From NCBI RefSeq assembly GCF_900187885.1, contig NZ_FYEK01000027.1, forward strand, positions 1 through 64,000: DNA of 64,000 nucleotides, given 5' to 3'. Positions 36,381 to 45,126 of the stretch are shown here, piece by piece. Every line of letters begins with the position of its first letter. Within the stretch, counting starts at the first letter, position 1. This stretch comes from Thermoflexus hugenholtzii JAD2 (GTDB taxonomy: Bacteria; Chloroflexota; Anaerolineae; Thermoflexales; Thermoflexaceae). The notes under the pieces are model-generated. The model had not been told where the DNA came from, did not search any database, and saw only the letters and a program-made list of their open reading frames with translations. The translations under genes and the position numbers were made by a program.

Positions 36381-36421
36381 TGGATAGGGCGCTTCCCCTT
36401 CCGCCCGGGGTGATACGTAGG

Positions 36422-36459
36422 AGGGTGAGGGAGAGCAGGCGGCCGCTCTCCCTCACCCT
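36422..36459. terminator. Terminator hairpin between ftsZ and convergent RNase H gene
   Basis: Perfect 15-bp arms (36422-36436 and 36445-36459) around an 8-base loop, 42 bases after the ftsZ stop and 11 bases from the stop of the minus-strand gene. A weak T-tract follows on the plus strand. Confidence 0.75.
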
Positions 36460-36469
36460 GTTGAGGGTT

Positions 36470-36883
36470 TCAATGCCCCAGATCCTTTACGGAGGCCTTT
36501 CGGGGTTGCCAGACCAGCCGGGCCTCGCGGAACCGGGAGAGGCGCGCCCGGGCCGCCTCCCAGAGGGGGCGCAGATGGGCCGCCCGCACCCGGAACTCGC
36601 CCCGCAGCTGGGTCAGGATCAGCCGGCTGTCCCCTCGGACCTCCACGGTGAAGGCGGAGGGGTCCTTTCCCGTCTGTTCGATTCGGCCGATCAGGTCATC
36701 GAGGGCGGCGATGAGGGTGCGATACTCCGCCTCGTTGTTGGTCATCGCCTCCCCGAACTCCAGCCGGCGCACATCCTCCCGTCCGTCCCGCGTGTGGAGG
36801 CGATACGAGCCGTAACCGGGGCCCGGGTTGCCCCGGCTGCCGCCATCGAAGATCACGATGTAGTCCGGCGCGGCGCGCGGCAT
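36470..36883 (-). CDS. Ribonuclease HI family protein
   Basis: 137 residues. RNase H motifs FDGGSRGNPGPG (first Asp), TNNEAEYRTL (Glu) and VRGDSRLI (second Asp) are present, giving the DEDD core. The C terminus is short and odd: after LVWQP the usual N-x-x-AD-x-LA motif is replaced by RKASVKDLGH, leaving one Asp that could fill the last position. ATG 36883 starts the conserved part but has no visible ribosome site. It is divergent from the NYN gene. Confidence 0.8.
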   Translation of the reverse strand: MPRAAPDYIVIFDGGSRGNPGPGYGSYRLHTRDGREDVRRLEFGEAMTNNEAEYRTLIAALDDLIGRIEQTGKDPSAFTVEVRGDSRLILTQLRGEFRVRAAHLRPLWEAARARLSRFREARLVWQPRKASVKDLGH

Positions 36884-37026
36884 GGGTTCGCGCTCTGGAT
36901 TTCTATGTGAGATGAGCCTAAGATAGAGATCATGCCGTTGAGGGCGAAAACGAAGAAACCCCCGACCCTCCCCCGGAGGAGGGCGCGGCGGATCCTCCCT
37001 CAACGAGCTTTTCTCCGGGAGCACCG

Positions 37027-38718
37027 ATGGCGCGTCGGGATCGACCGGGCATCGCCGTGTTCATCGATTTCGAGAACATTGTAACCGCAGCGGAGAGCCG
37101 TTACTACACCCTGGACCTCCCGCGCCTGTTCGCGGAGCTCGGCCGGCGCGGGCGTCTGGTTCTGAAGCGAGCTTATGGGGACTGGTCGCGCTTCACCAAA
37201 TACCGGGAGGAGCTGCTCCGACACGGGGTGGATCTGGTCCAGATCTATTCCTACGGCCACAAGATCGCCCGCAACCGCGCCGACGTCCGCATGGCCATCG
37301 ATGCCATGGAGGTGCTCTTCACCCGACCGGAGATCCAGATCTTCGCCATCATCTCGGGGGACAGCGATTTCTCCAGCCTGATCACCCGGCTCCGGGAGCA
37401 CGGCAAGTTCGTCATCGGCGTGGGCGTCCAGGGAGCCACCAGCGACCTGATCCCGGCCCTCTGCGATGAGTTCGTTTACTACGACACCCTGATCGTCTCG
37501 GAGGGAGGAGCGGCTCCCACCCCAGCGCCTCCTTCGACCCCGGAGGGTGAAGCGCCGGCCCCCACCCCGGAGGCCATGGGAGCGGCGGAGCGCTACCGTC
37601 GTTACCTGGAGGACTGGGGCTTCGCGTTGCTGGAGGCCACCGTTCGGCGCATGGGGCTCACCCGCCTCTTTGAGGCCCTGCGGACGGGAGCCTCCGACCT
37701 CACTCTCACCCGCTGGCTGGAGCAGGCGAACTGGGAGGGCCTGGATCTGGAGGAGAGTGGCCGCCAGGAGCTGAGCTGGTTGCTGCTGTTGAGCCCCGCC
37801 CTCTCCTTCGGCGCCCTCCCGCCTTCCTCCGTCACGCCCATCCAGGGGTTGCGGGTGACGAGCCTCAAGCGGTTCATCGAGGCGGCGGAGAGCGGGATGA
37901 TCCGGTTCCTGGGCATGGCCAACTGGCCCCTGGAGCCGGAGGCCCTGGCCCTCCTGCTCGGCCTCCCCATCGGCGAGGTGGAATCCATCCTGCGGGGAAT
38001 GGTGCGGGAGGGGGTCCTGGCGTCCGAGAACGGCGTCCTGCGCTGGGCGCGTCCGGAGGATCCGCTGCGGGAGGACGTCTTCGAGCCGCTGCGGGTAGAG
38101 CTGGCCGGGGTCCGTTATCCCTCCGGGATCACCCCCTCCCTGGGGGAGGCCCGGGCGCTGTTCGAGGAGGGGATGAGCTATCGGCGCGATCGAAACTTCC
38201 CCATGGCCCTGGACCGCTTCCGGCTGGCGCTGCGGATGACCCTGGACCTGTGGGAGGCGCGTGCGCCGGGGGTCGGGCCCTATGAGATCCGCTGGCGCGC
38301 GGCCAGCTACTGCTCGGTGCGGGCCGGTGAGCTCTTCAACAACCGCCGCGACTACGCCGGCTCCCTCCCTTACTACCACGCCTTCATCGCTCTGATGATC
38401 CCCGGCGATCCGGTCTGGGAGAAGCTCCGCGGGCTGGTGGACTTCATGCTTCATTACGCGCTGTCCGCCTTCTCCGAGAATCAGATCCCGGTCGCCGCCG
38501 GACCGTTCGTACGGCGTGTGCTGGAGCTCTTCCACGATCCCGACCCCACGCGGGGGGAACGGGTCCGGGCATGGGTGGAGACAGTCGCCTCCCTGAACCC
38601 GACCATGATCGCCTGGCTGCTGGATCAACTGGCCGGAGTGGAGGCCCCGGAGGAACAGAAATCGCCCCTGGAGGCTTTCCTCCGGGCTCACATGCAGGAA
38701 GCCCGGTCTGTCCGCTGA
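37027..38718 (+). CDS. NYN-domain (PIN-like) protein with winged-helix and TPR-like regions
   Basis: 563 residues. The N-terminal ~150 form a NYN/LabA-type domain with the conserved acidic residues in FIDFENIV, ADVRMAIDAM and SGDSDFSSLI, suggesting RNA binding or cleavage. A Pro-rich linker (~160-185) leads to a LOTUS/winged-helix-like region and then, from ~360, helical repeats resembling TPRs (RALFEEGMSYRRDRNFPMALDRFRLAL). Target RNA unknown. Stands between the RNase H gene and an LCP ligase. Confidence 0.8.
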   Translation: MARRDRPGIAVFIDFENIVTAAESRYYTLDLPRLFAELGRRGRLVLKRAYGDWSRFTKYREELLRHGVDLVQIYSYGHKIARNRADVRMAIDAMEVLFTRPEIQIFAIISGDSDFSSLITRLREHGKFVIGVGVQGATSDLIPALCDEFVYYDTLIVSEGGAAPTPAPPSTPEGEAPAPTPEAMGAAERYRRYLEDWGFALLEATVRRMGLTRLFEALRTGASDLTLTRWLEQANWEGLDLEESGRQELSWLLLLSPALSFGALPPSSVTPIQGLRVTSLKRFIEAAESGMIRFLGMANWPLEPEALALLLGLPIGEVESILRGMVREGVLASENGVLRWARPEDPLREDVFEPLRVELAGVRYPSGITPSLGEARALFEEGMSYRRDRNFPMALDRFRLALRMTLDLWEARAPGVGPYEIRWRAASYCSVRAGELFNNRRDYAGSLPYYHAFIALMIPGDPVWEKLRGLVDFMLHYALSAFSENQIPVAAGPFVRRVLELFHDPDPTRGERVRAWVETVASLNPTMIAWLLDQLAGVEAPEEQKSPLEAFLRAHMQEARSVR

Positions 38719-38806
38719 TGGAAAGCCCTCCGGCCCTCCCCGGCGCGCCGCGGATTCCGACGGCCGCCTCGCCGGGCTCCGGAACTCTATGGGAGGATCC
38801 CGGACG

Positions 38807-40258
38807 ATGACCATCCGATGGCTGGGAAGAGCGCTGGCGCTCATCGGCTTCTTGATGGTGCTTCAGAGCCTGGCATGGATGTCCCGCGTCCCCCCGATGG
38901 GGGCGAGCCCTTCCCGTTTGGCGAACGGCGAGGAGGCCGTGACGGCGATCCCATCGCCCGCTTTGCCCGCGGCGCCGCCGACGCCAACCCCTTCTCCGAT
39001 GCCGACCGCGACGCCTACGCCGGTGCCGCCCACTCCGACGCCCACGCCGGGGCTCCCCGCGCGCTGGGCGCTCACCCCCACACCCCCTCCCGCGCCCGTC
39101 GGGGTCCCGGAGGGCGCGCCCCCTCCCCGTCCGCTCCTCTCGTTCCCTCCGGGCCGCGTCAACCTTCTGTTGCTGGGGAGCGATCGACAGCCGGGGGAAC
39201 GGGTCGGTCGCACGGATACCATCATCCTGGTTTCCATTGATCCGGAGGGTCCCTCCGCTCGCCTGCTCAGCATCCCCCGCGATCTGTGGGTGTATATCCC
39301 GGGCTGGCAGTCCCACAAGATCAACACGGCTTACCCCCACGGGGAGCTCTCCGGGTATCCCGGCGGCGGCTACGGTCTTCTCCGCGACACCCTGCGCTAC
39401 AATCTGGGGATCGCAACCCACGGATACGCGCTGGTGGACTTCCAGGGGATGCGGGCGATCATCGACGCCCTGGGCGGGGTGGACGTCCTGGTCCGTTGCC
39501 CCCTTTACGACGTCTTCCCGGATCCCGATGATCCGACCATCACGGGGACGCTGAATTTGCCTGCTCCCGGCTATTATCATCTGGACGGCAAGCAGGCCCT
39601 GTGGTATATGCGATCCCGTTATTCCACCGGCGATGCGGATCGCGCCCGCCGCCAGCAGCAGGTGCTGGAAGGGATGCTGGATCGTCTGAAGGAGGGCGGA
39701 TGGCTGTCCCGGGCACCCGCTCTCTGGTCCGGCCTGCGTCAGACCGTGCAGACGGATCTGGGGTTAGATGAGGTGCTCTGGCTGGCCTCCCTGGGGCTTC
39801 GCATGGACCGTTCGCGCATCGCGCGCGGCTCCCTGCATCCGGTGTTGGCTTCGGCGAGGATCACGACCACTTCGGAGAACGAGCTGTTCATTTATCTGCC
39901 CACAGAGCAAACATATGCTTACCTGGAGCGGTTCCTGCTCGGGCCGCTTCCATCCCAGGCCTCTCCGCTCACCCGGGTGGAGTTGATCAACGCCAGCGGG
40001 AACGCGCTTTACGCCGGGATGGCCGTAGAGATCCTGCGGGAGGCCGGGTTCGGCGTGGTCCGCACGGCGGAGGTGGAACCGGACGGGCGGCCGAGCCGGG
40101 TGCTGGCGCTCCATCCGGAGAGCTCGGCCGGGGCGGTCCAATCCCTCCTGCGCGCGCTTCATCTGCCGGCGTCCCGGCTGGAGTCCGCCCCCGAGCCCGG
40201 GGCGGAGGTTGCCTATCGCATCTGGCTGGGCACGGATTTCAACCCATGTGGGCGCTGA
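38807..40258 (+). CDS. LytR-CpsA-Psr (LCP) family cell-wall polymer ligase
   Basis: 483 residues: one N-terminal membrane anchor, a Thr-Pro repeat linker (~50-85), an extracytoplasmic LCP domain from VNLLLLGSDR through RTDTIILVSIDP, LLSIPRDLWVYIPG, KINTAYPHGE and YMRSRYSTGDADRARRQQQVL, then a LytR_C domain from VELINASGN. LCP enzymes move glycopolymers from lipid carriers to peptidoglycan. GGGAGGA precedes ATG 38807. Confidence 0.93.
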   Translation: MTIRWLGRALALIGFLMVLQSLAWMSRVPPMGASPSRLANGEEAVTAIPSPALPAAPPTPTPSPMPTATPTPVPPTPTPTPGLPARWALTPTPPPAPVGVPEGAPPPRPLLSFPPGRVNLLLLGSDRQPGERVGRTDTIILVSIDPEGPSARLLSIPRDLWVYIPGWQSHKINTAYPHGELSGYPGGGYGLLRDTLRYNLGIATHGYALVDFQGMRAIIDALGGVDVLVRCPLYDVFPDPDDPTITGTLNLPAPGYYHLDGKQALWYMRSRYSTGDADRARRQQQVLEGMLDRLKEGGWLSRAPALWSGLRQTVQTDLGLDEVLWLASLGLRMDRSRIARGSLHPVLASARITTTSENELFIYLPTEQTYAYLERFLLGPLPSQASPLTRVELINASGNALYAGMAVEILREAGFGVVRTAEVEPDGRPSRVLALHPESSAGAVQSLLRALHLPASRLESAPEPGAEVAYRIWLGTDFNPCGR

Positions 40259-40283
40259 AGCTTCCCTGCCTCAGAGGTTGACG

Positions 40284-43200
40284 ATGCGTCTGAAGGCGAT
40301 CGAGCTGCACGGGTTCAAGAGCTTCGCCACGCCCACCCGCCTGGAGTTCCCGGGACGGGTGACGGTCATCGTGGGTCCCAACGGCAGCGGCAAGAGCAAC
40401 ATCGCGGAGGCCATCCGCTGGGCCCTGGGCGAGCAGAGCCTCTCCACCCTCCGGGTCCGCCGGGGGGAGGATCTGATCTTCGCTGGCAGCGACCAGCGGC
40501 CCCGCGCCGGCATGGCGGAGGTGACGCTGATCTTCGACAACGCGGAGGGCGATCTGCCGGTGGACTTCGCCGAGGTCGCCCTAACCCGGCGGGTCTACCG
40601 CGATGGGGAAGGGGAGTATCTCCTCAACGGCAACCGGGTCCGTCTGCGGGACATCCAGGACCTGCTGGGCGCCACGCCCCTGGCCCGGCGGACGTATACC
40701 GTCATCGGTCAGGGGTTGGTGGATGAGGTGCTCCGGATGCGGCCGGAGGAGCGTCGAGCGCTGTTCGAGGAGGCCGCCGGCATCGCCCTCTACCGGATGA
40801 AACGGGAGGAGGCCCTTCGGCGCCTGGAGGCCACCCAGCAGAACCTGACCCGGGTTCGGGATCTGCTCGCGGAGATGACGCCGCGGCTGAACAGCCTTCG
40901 CCGTCAGGCGGAGCGGGCGCGCCAGTATGAGGAGACGCTCTCCCGTCTGAAGGCGCTCTGGCGCCGATGGGCCGCGCGCCGGATGGCCGCGCTGCGTCGG
41001 AGCCTGGAGGAGGCGCAGGCGGCCGTCGCCGAGGCCGAGGCCGCCCGGCTCCGTCACCAGGAACAGCAGGCGGCCTCCGAGGCGGAGGCGGCGCGGCTTC
41101 GAGAGGAGATCCGGCGTCGGCGGGCCGCCCTACAGGAGGAAGAGGTCGCCTGGGGGAAGCTTCAGGAGGCCCTCGCTGACCTGCGCCAGCGGCAGCAGGC
41201 CCTCGAGGAGGCGCTCCGGGCCGTCCGGGAGCGCCGGGAGGCGTTGCAGGAACGTCAGGCGGCCCTGGAGGCCCGGCAACACGCGCTGGAGGAGGCCCGG
41301 GAGGCGCTGTTGCGCCGCGCCCAGGCGCTGCAGGCGCAACGTCAGGAGTGGGAAGCGCGCCATGAGCCGCAGCGCGCCCGAGGCGAGGCCCTCCGTCGTC
41401 AGCTGGAGGCGATTCAGGAGGCGGAGCGGCAGCGCGAGGCGGAGGCCGACCGCCTCGCCCGTCGGCGCCTCTCCCTGGAGGCGTTCTTACGCGAACTGGA
41501 AGAGCAGGCACGCGAGGAGGCCAGCCGTCGGCAGGAACGGGAAGCCCGACAGGCCGCGTTGCAGGAGGAGCGGGAGCGGCTCCGTCGGGAGGCCCAGGCC
41601 TTACAGGAGGCCCGCGAGATCCTGGACCGTCAGGTCGCCCAGGCCCATCGGTCCCTGGAGGAGGCGGAAGCGGAGGTCGCCCGCGCCCGGGAGGCCCTCG
41701 CCCGAGCGGAGGCCGACCAGGCTTACTTGGAATCTTATGCGGAAGCCCTGGCCCGACGCCGGGAGGCTCGGGAGGGATGGTCGGAGGACCTGCGGGCGAT
41801 CCTCTCCGCCGGCCTCCCCGGGGTCCTCGGGGTCTTGGCGGATTTCCTGGAGGTTGATCCCGGCTGGGAGGTCGCCGTGGCGGCCATTCTGGGGCCGCTG
41901 CTCCAGGCGCTGATCGTGCGCGAGGCCCGCGTCCTGGAGGCGCTGCGCGCCCAGGTTCGCCACGGCCTTCCAGTGATCCTTCTGGACGCCCTGCGCTTCG
42001 AGCGGCCCCGCCCGGCCCGACATCGGTTCCTGCTTTCCGGAAGCCCGCCCGTGCCCGCCGGCCTGCTTCCGGCCGCCCGCGTCGTGCGTGCCCCTGAGCC
42101 CCGTCTGCAGGCCTGGCTTGAGCATCGTCTGCAAGGGATCTGGCTGACGAAGACATGGGAGGAGGCCCGGGCCCTGCGGTCGCGTCTGCCCCGATCCGCC
42201 CACATCCTCACCCCAGAGGGCGAGCGCATGAGCGGGGAAGGGATCGTGTGGATCGGCCGGCACACGGCGCCGGAGTCGGCAGGGTGGATCGAAGAATCGC
42301 AATGGCGCGCGCTGCGGGGGCAGCTGGAGGAAGCCCGGCGGGCCCGACGGCACGCGGAGGAGGCGCTGGAACAGGCGATGGGCCGATGGCATCGCGCCCG
42401 GGAGGCCCTGGCAGCCCTCGAGGAGGAGCGCCGCGCCCTCGAAGCCCGATGGGAGGCCCTTCAGCGCGCCTTCCGGGAGGTCGAGGGACAGCTGGAGGCG
42501 GAGGCGCGAGCCCTCCAGGCCATGGCCCGGGAAGCGGCGGCCTGGGAGGCCCGGCGGGCTGAGCTGGCAGCCGAACAGGCGGACCTGACCCGACGGGAAC
42601 AGGCCCTCACCGAGGAGCGACAGGCGCTGGCGGAAGCCCGAGCCTCCCTGGAGAGGGAGCTGGCAGCCCTGGGCCTAGAGGGGATGGAGCAGGAACTGGC
42701 CCGCCTGCGAGCGGAGGAACGGTTGCTGGAGGAGGAGCGCCGTCAGGTGGAAGAGCAGATCGCCCGCCTGATCGCGGAGCGACAGGCTCTCGAAGTCGAG
42801 CGGATGACCCTGGAGGATCCGGAGGGCGCGCCCTCATGGCAGGCCCTGGAGGCCGAGCAAGCCCAGCTTCAGGAAGCCCTCCGGGATCTGGAGGCACAGC
42901 GTCAAGCACGGGAAGCCCGGCGGGCTGAAGAGATGACGCTCCTTCTATCCCTGGAATCGGCCTTCGAGGCCGTATGGGAGCAGGTGGAAACCCTCCGCCG
43001 CATTGGGCAGGAGCAGGAGGAAGCGGTGCACGCCGCGCGGCTGGAGCGGGTGCGCCGGGAGGGGGAGTTGCGGGCCTTTCAGCAGGCGTTGCAGGAGGAG
43101 TGGCGCCACCTGGAGGGAGCCGCCGGGTCGGAGGAGGTCGGGGAGCTGAACTTGGAAGCGCTGGAGGAGATCCAGACGGAGGAGCCGCTGGAGGCCCTGG

Positions 43201-43868
43201 AGGCGGAGGTGGAGGCGTTGCGGCGGGCGTTGCGCCGGCTGGGGCCGGTGAACCCCGAGGCGGCCGCCGAATACGCCGCGCTCCAGGAGCGCCACGCCTT
43301 CCTGACCGCCCAGGTGGCGGATCTGGAAGCGGCGTCCGCCTCCCTGCGGCAGACCGTGGAAGCCCTGGATCAGCAGATGCAGCAGGCTTTTATGGAGACG
43401 TTCCGGGCGGTGGGCCGCGCCTTCCGGGAGACCTTCACCGCGCTGTTCGGCGGGGGAAACGCCCGCCTGGCCCTCACCCCAGCCGAGCGATGGGATGAAG
43501 CGGGGGTGGAGATCTACGTCCGCGTGCCCGGGAAACGAACCCAGAGCCTCATGATGCTCTCAGGAGGGGAGAAAGCGCTGACGGCCACCGCCCTCATCTT
43601 CGCCCTGCTGAGCGTCCGCCCTTCCCCCTTCGTGATCCTGGACGAGGCGGATGCCGCGCTGGATGAGGCCAACATCGGCCGCTTCCGGGAGATGATCCGC
43701 CGGCTGTCCGAGCGCACTCAGTTCATCCTCATCACCCACAACCGGGGCACCGTCGAGGTCGCGGACGTCCTGTATGGGGTCACCATGCGCCCCGATGGCA
43801 CCTCCCAGGTCCTGAGCCTGCGCTTGGAGGAAGCGGAACGGGTGATGGCAACGCCGGCGAAGCCATGA
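40284..43868 (+). CDS. smc: Chromosome segregation ATPase SMC
   Basis: 1194 residues: Walker A GPNGSGKSN (31-39), long Arg/Glu/Ala-rich coiled coils, a hinge at about 510-650 starting GLPGVLGVLADFLEVD, the return coil, ABC signature LSGGEKALTA (~1091) and Walker B FVILDEADAALDE (~1118). Condenses and organises DNA with ScpA/ScpB, whose genes are not in the window. ATG 40284 starts the conserved head; upstream in-frame sequence overlaps the LCP gene and is not used. Confidence 0.97.
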   Translation: MRLKAIELHGFKSFATPTRLEFPGRVTVIVGPNGSGKSNIAEAIRWALGEQSLSTLRVRRGEDLIFAGSDQRPRAGMAEVTLIFDNAEGDLPVDFAEVALTRRVYRDGEGEYLLNGNRVRLRDIQDLLGATPLARRTYTVIGQGLVDEVLRMRPEERRALFEEAAGIALYRMKREEALRRLEATQQNLTRVRDLLAEMTPRLNSLRRQAERARQYEETLSRLKALWRRWAARRMAALRRSLEEAQAAVAEAEAARLRHQEQQAASEAEAARLREEIRRRRAALQEEEVAWGKLQEALADLRQRQQALEEALRAVRERREALQERQAALEARQHALEEAREALLRRAQALQAQRQEWEARHEPQRARGEALRRQLEAIQEAERQREAEADRLARRRLSLEAFLRELEEQAREEASRRQEREARQAALQEERERLRREAQALQEAREILDRQVAQAHRSLEEAEAEVARAREALARAEADQAYLESYAEALARRREAREGWSEDLRAILSAGLPGVLGVLADFLEVDPGWEVAVAAILGPLLQALIVREARVLEALRAQVRHGLPVILLDALRFERPRPARHRFLLSGSPPVPAGLLPAARVVRAPEPRLQAWLEHRLQGIWLTKTWEEARALRSRLPRSAHILTPEGERMSGEGIVWIGRHTAPESAGWIEESQWRALRGQLEEARRARRHAEEALEQAMGRWHRAREALAALEEERRALEARWEALQRAFREVEGQLEAEARALQAMAREAAAWEARRAELAAEQADLTRREQALTEERQALAEARASLERELAALGLEGMEQELARLRAEERLLEEERRQVEEQIARLIAERQALEVERMTLEDPEGAPSWQALEAEQAQLQEALRDLEAQRQAREARRAEEMTLLLSLESAFEAVWEQVETLRRIGQEQEEAVHAARLERVRREGELRAFQQALQEEWRHLEGAAGSEEVGELNLEALEEIQTEEPLEALEAEVEALRRALRRLGPVNPEAAAEYAALQERHAFLTAQVADLEAASASLRQTVEALDQQMQQAFMETFRAVGRAFRETFTALFGGGNARLALTPAERWDEAGVEIYVRVPGKRTQSLMMLSGGEKALTATALIFALLSVRPSPFVILDEADAALDEANIGRFREMIRRLSERTQFILITHNRGTVEVADVLYGVTMRPDGTSQVLSLRLEEAERVMATPAKP

Positions 43869-43879
43869 GCCACCCTTCG

Positions 43880-44180
43880 GTAGGAGCGGCTTCCGCTGGG
43901 GCCTATCGTAAGAGTGGCTTCAGCCGCGACCCACTAAGTAAGCTGAAATTCATTTCAGTCTGCATCCTGGGGATGAGGGGGAGCGCCTGCCACCGAGGCT
44001 TTCGCCGCGACCCTCGCTGTCTCGAAGACGAGGGTTCGGGTTATAGGAACAGTCTTCGCCACGGCCGCTCGCGGGATCGAAAACGAAGGTTCGGGACGAA
44101 AGCTCCCCCTCCAAAGATCGATGTCTGTAGGAGCGCTTTCGCCGCGACCTTTCGCAGGCTCGAAGGCGGAGGTTCAGGCC
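43880..44180 (+). repeat. Cluster of REPIN-like units after smc
   Basis: Contains end motifs GTAGGAGCGGCTTCCGC (43880) and GTAAGAGTGGCTTCAGCCGC (43908), a full-length relative of the 127-bp element at 43995-44112 and a partial unit from 44127. Shared inner words are CTCGAAGACGAGGGTTCGGG and CGAAGGCGGAGGTTC. A palindrome CTGAAATtcATTTCAG lies at 43943-43958. Open frames across it are not gene-like. Confidence 0.65.
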
Positions 44181-44509
44181 GAGGTCTATCCTGTCAAAAG
44201 CAACCGGCGGTGTCCTGGAGCGAGAGTTCGGGGCGAATGGGCTTTAAATTAATCCAGACACCTTCGGAAAAGCGGGGATTCCCTGCATCGGATGGGATAG
44301 CAGTTGAAATGAATTTCGAGATACAGCGCGCATGTTCGAACCCCCAGTCCGATCTTTAAACCCTCTGCGAGCTCCAGACCAGGATGTCCGAAGGGCGTGG
44401 GAAGCCAGCTTTTCTCGCTCTCCGAACGAAGCCATCCCTTTCGGTGCGAGAGGTGAGGGAGTGGCCGAGCGCGGGGGAATCTTCCGCATGCCGTCGGGTC
44501 CTCTCCGGG
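44181..44509. other. Non-coding stretch with eroded repeats
   Basis: No credible gene. The start (to ~44240) still shows fragments of the dispersed element (GAGAGTTCGGGGCGAA), and a palindrome GAAATgaATTTC lies at 44306-44317. The remaining bases show nothing recognisable. Confidence 0.4.
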
Positions 44510-44515
44510 TATAAT
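44510..44515 (+). promoter_or_regulatory. Isolated TATAAT ahead of a structured non-coding segment
   Basis: A perfect -10 hexamer without a recognisable -35 at the usual distance. It lies directly before the segment at 44521-44668 that can fold into a long rod. Confidence 0.3.
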
Positions 44516-44520
44516 CGAAT

Positions 44521-44668
44521 TGTCAGGCAGCGACCCGGAGCCTGTTTGCCCGGATGTCTCTCTCTGACCGGTGAGGGTTGCACGACCCACGAGCTCAGGC
44601 CCGAACCGATGCACGCGAGGCGCTCGCCGGTGGGAGAGCCGGGAGGTTGGCATCTTCCGTTCTTTTAG
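44521..44668 (+). ncRNA. Candidate structured small RNA
   Basis: Four paired blocks line up in order: CCCGG (44549) with CCGGG (44639), CTCTC (44560) with GAGAG (44634), ACCGG (44567) with CCGGT (44627), GAG (44573) with CTC (44623). The CTCGC at 44623 can instead pair with GCGAG at 44615, so two folds compete. It follows a TATAAT box and ends near TTCTTTTAG. It does not match SRP RNA, tmRNA, RNase P or a tRNA that I can recognise. Weak evidence: folding potential only. Confidence 0.25.
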
Positions 44669-45091
44669 CCGGCGCAGGCCGGTCGTCGGCCGAAGGCTTT
44701 TGCGCCGATTGAAATCGGCCTTCTCAGGCGCTGCGCGCCGGGCGTCGGCCTTCGCCGACGCAAAAGACAACCTTCGGTCGGCGCAGGCCGACCGTTGGCC
44801 GAAGGTCTCTTGAGGTCGAATTCATTCGGCGTGCGGGCCGGTCGTCGGCTGAAGGCGTTCGCGCCGATTGAAATCGGCCTTCTCAGGCGCTGCGCGCCGG
44901 CGTCGGCCTTCGCCGACGCAAAAGACAATCCTTCGGTCGGCGCAGGCCGACCGTCGGCCGAAGGCCCTCGAAGGTCGAATTCATTCGACGCATCCGCCGA
45001 CCGTTGGCCGAAGGTCTCTTGAGGCCGAATTCATTCAGCATCCAGGCTGACCCTCGGCTGAAGGCCGTTCGAGGTCGAATTCATTCAACGC
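44669..45091 (+). repeat. Tandem 159-bp duplication plus short tandem units rich in nested palindromes
   Basis: 44672-44830 and 44831-44989 are near-identical direct copies. Each contains GCCGATTgaAATCGGC, GGCGCTGCGCGCC, GCGTCGGCcttcGCCGACGC and GGTCGGCgcagGCCGACC, the last enclosed by CCTTCGG...CCGAAGG. Two further short units (44992-45040 and 45041-45090) keep only the tail GACCGT-GGCCGAAGG-GTCGAATTCATTC. The GAATTCATTC end recurs four times. Not a CRISPR array, because no spacers of constant length occur. Confidence 0.8.
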
Positions 45092-45126
45092 GCAGGCGCG
45101 CGACCCGGAAGGGAAGGGGGAACCGG

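Noticed and set aside
44452-44520. Segment with GTGGCCGAGCGCG that resembles the D-arm of a tRNA-Ser or tRNA-Leu
   Set aside because: No anticodon stem, no GTTCGAATC T-loop and no acceptor pairing can be found in the following 90 bases.
44740-44770. GCGTCGGCcttcGCCGACGC followed by AAAA as an intrinsic terminator
   Set aside because: A terminator would need T residues after the hairpin; A residues follow on the plus strand, and on the minus strand the T-run precedes the hairpin.
44669-45091. Possible CRISPR array
   Set aside because: Copies are long direct duplications with internal palindromes; there are no constant short repeats separated by unique spacers and no cas genes.
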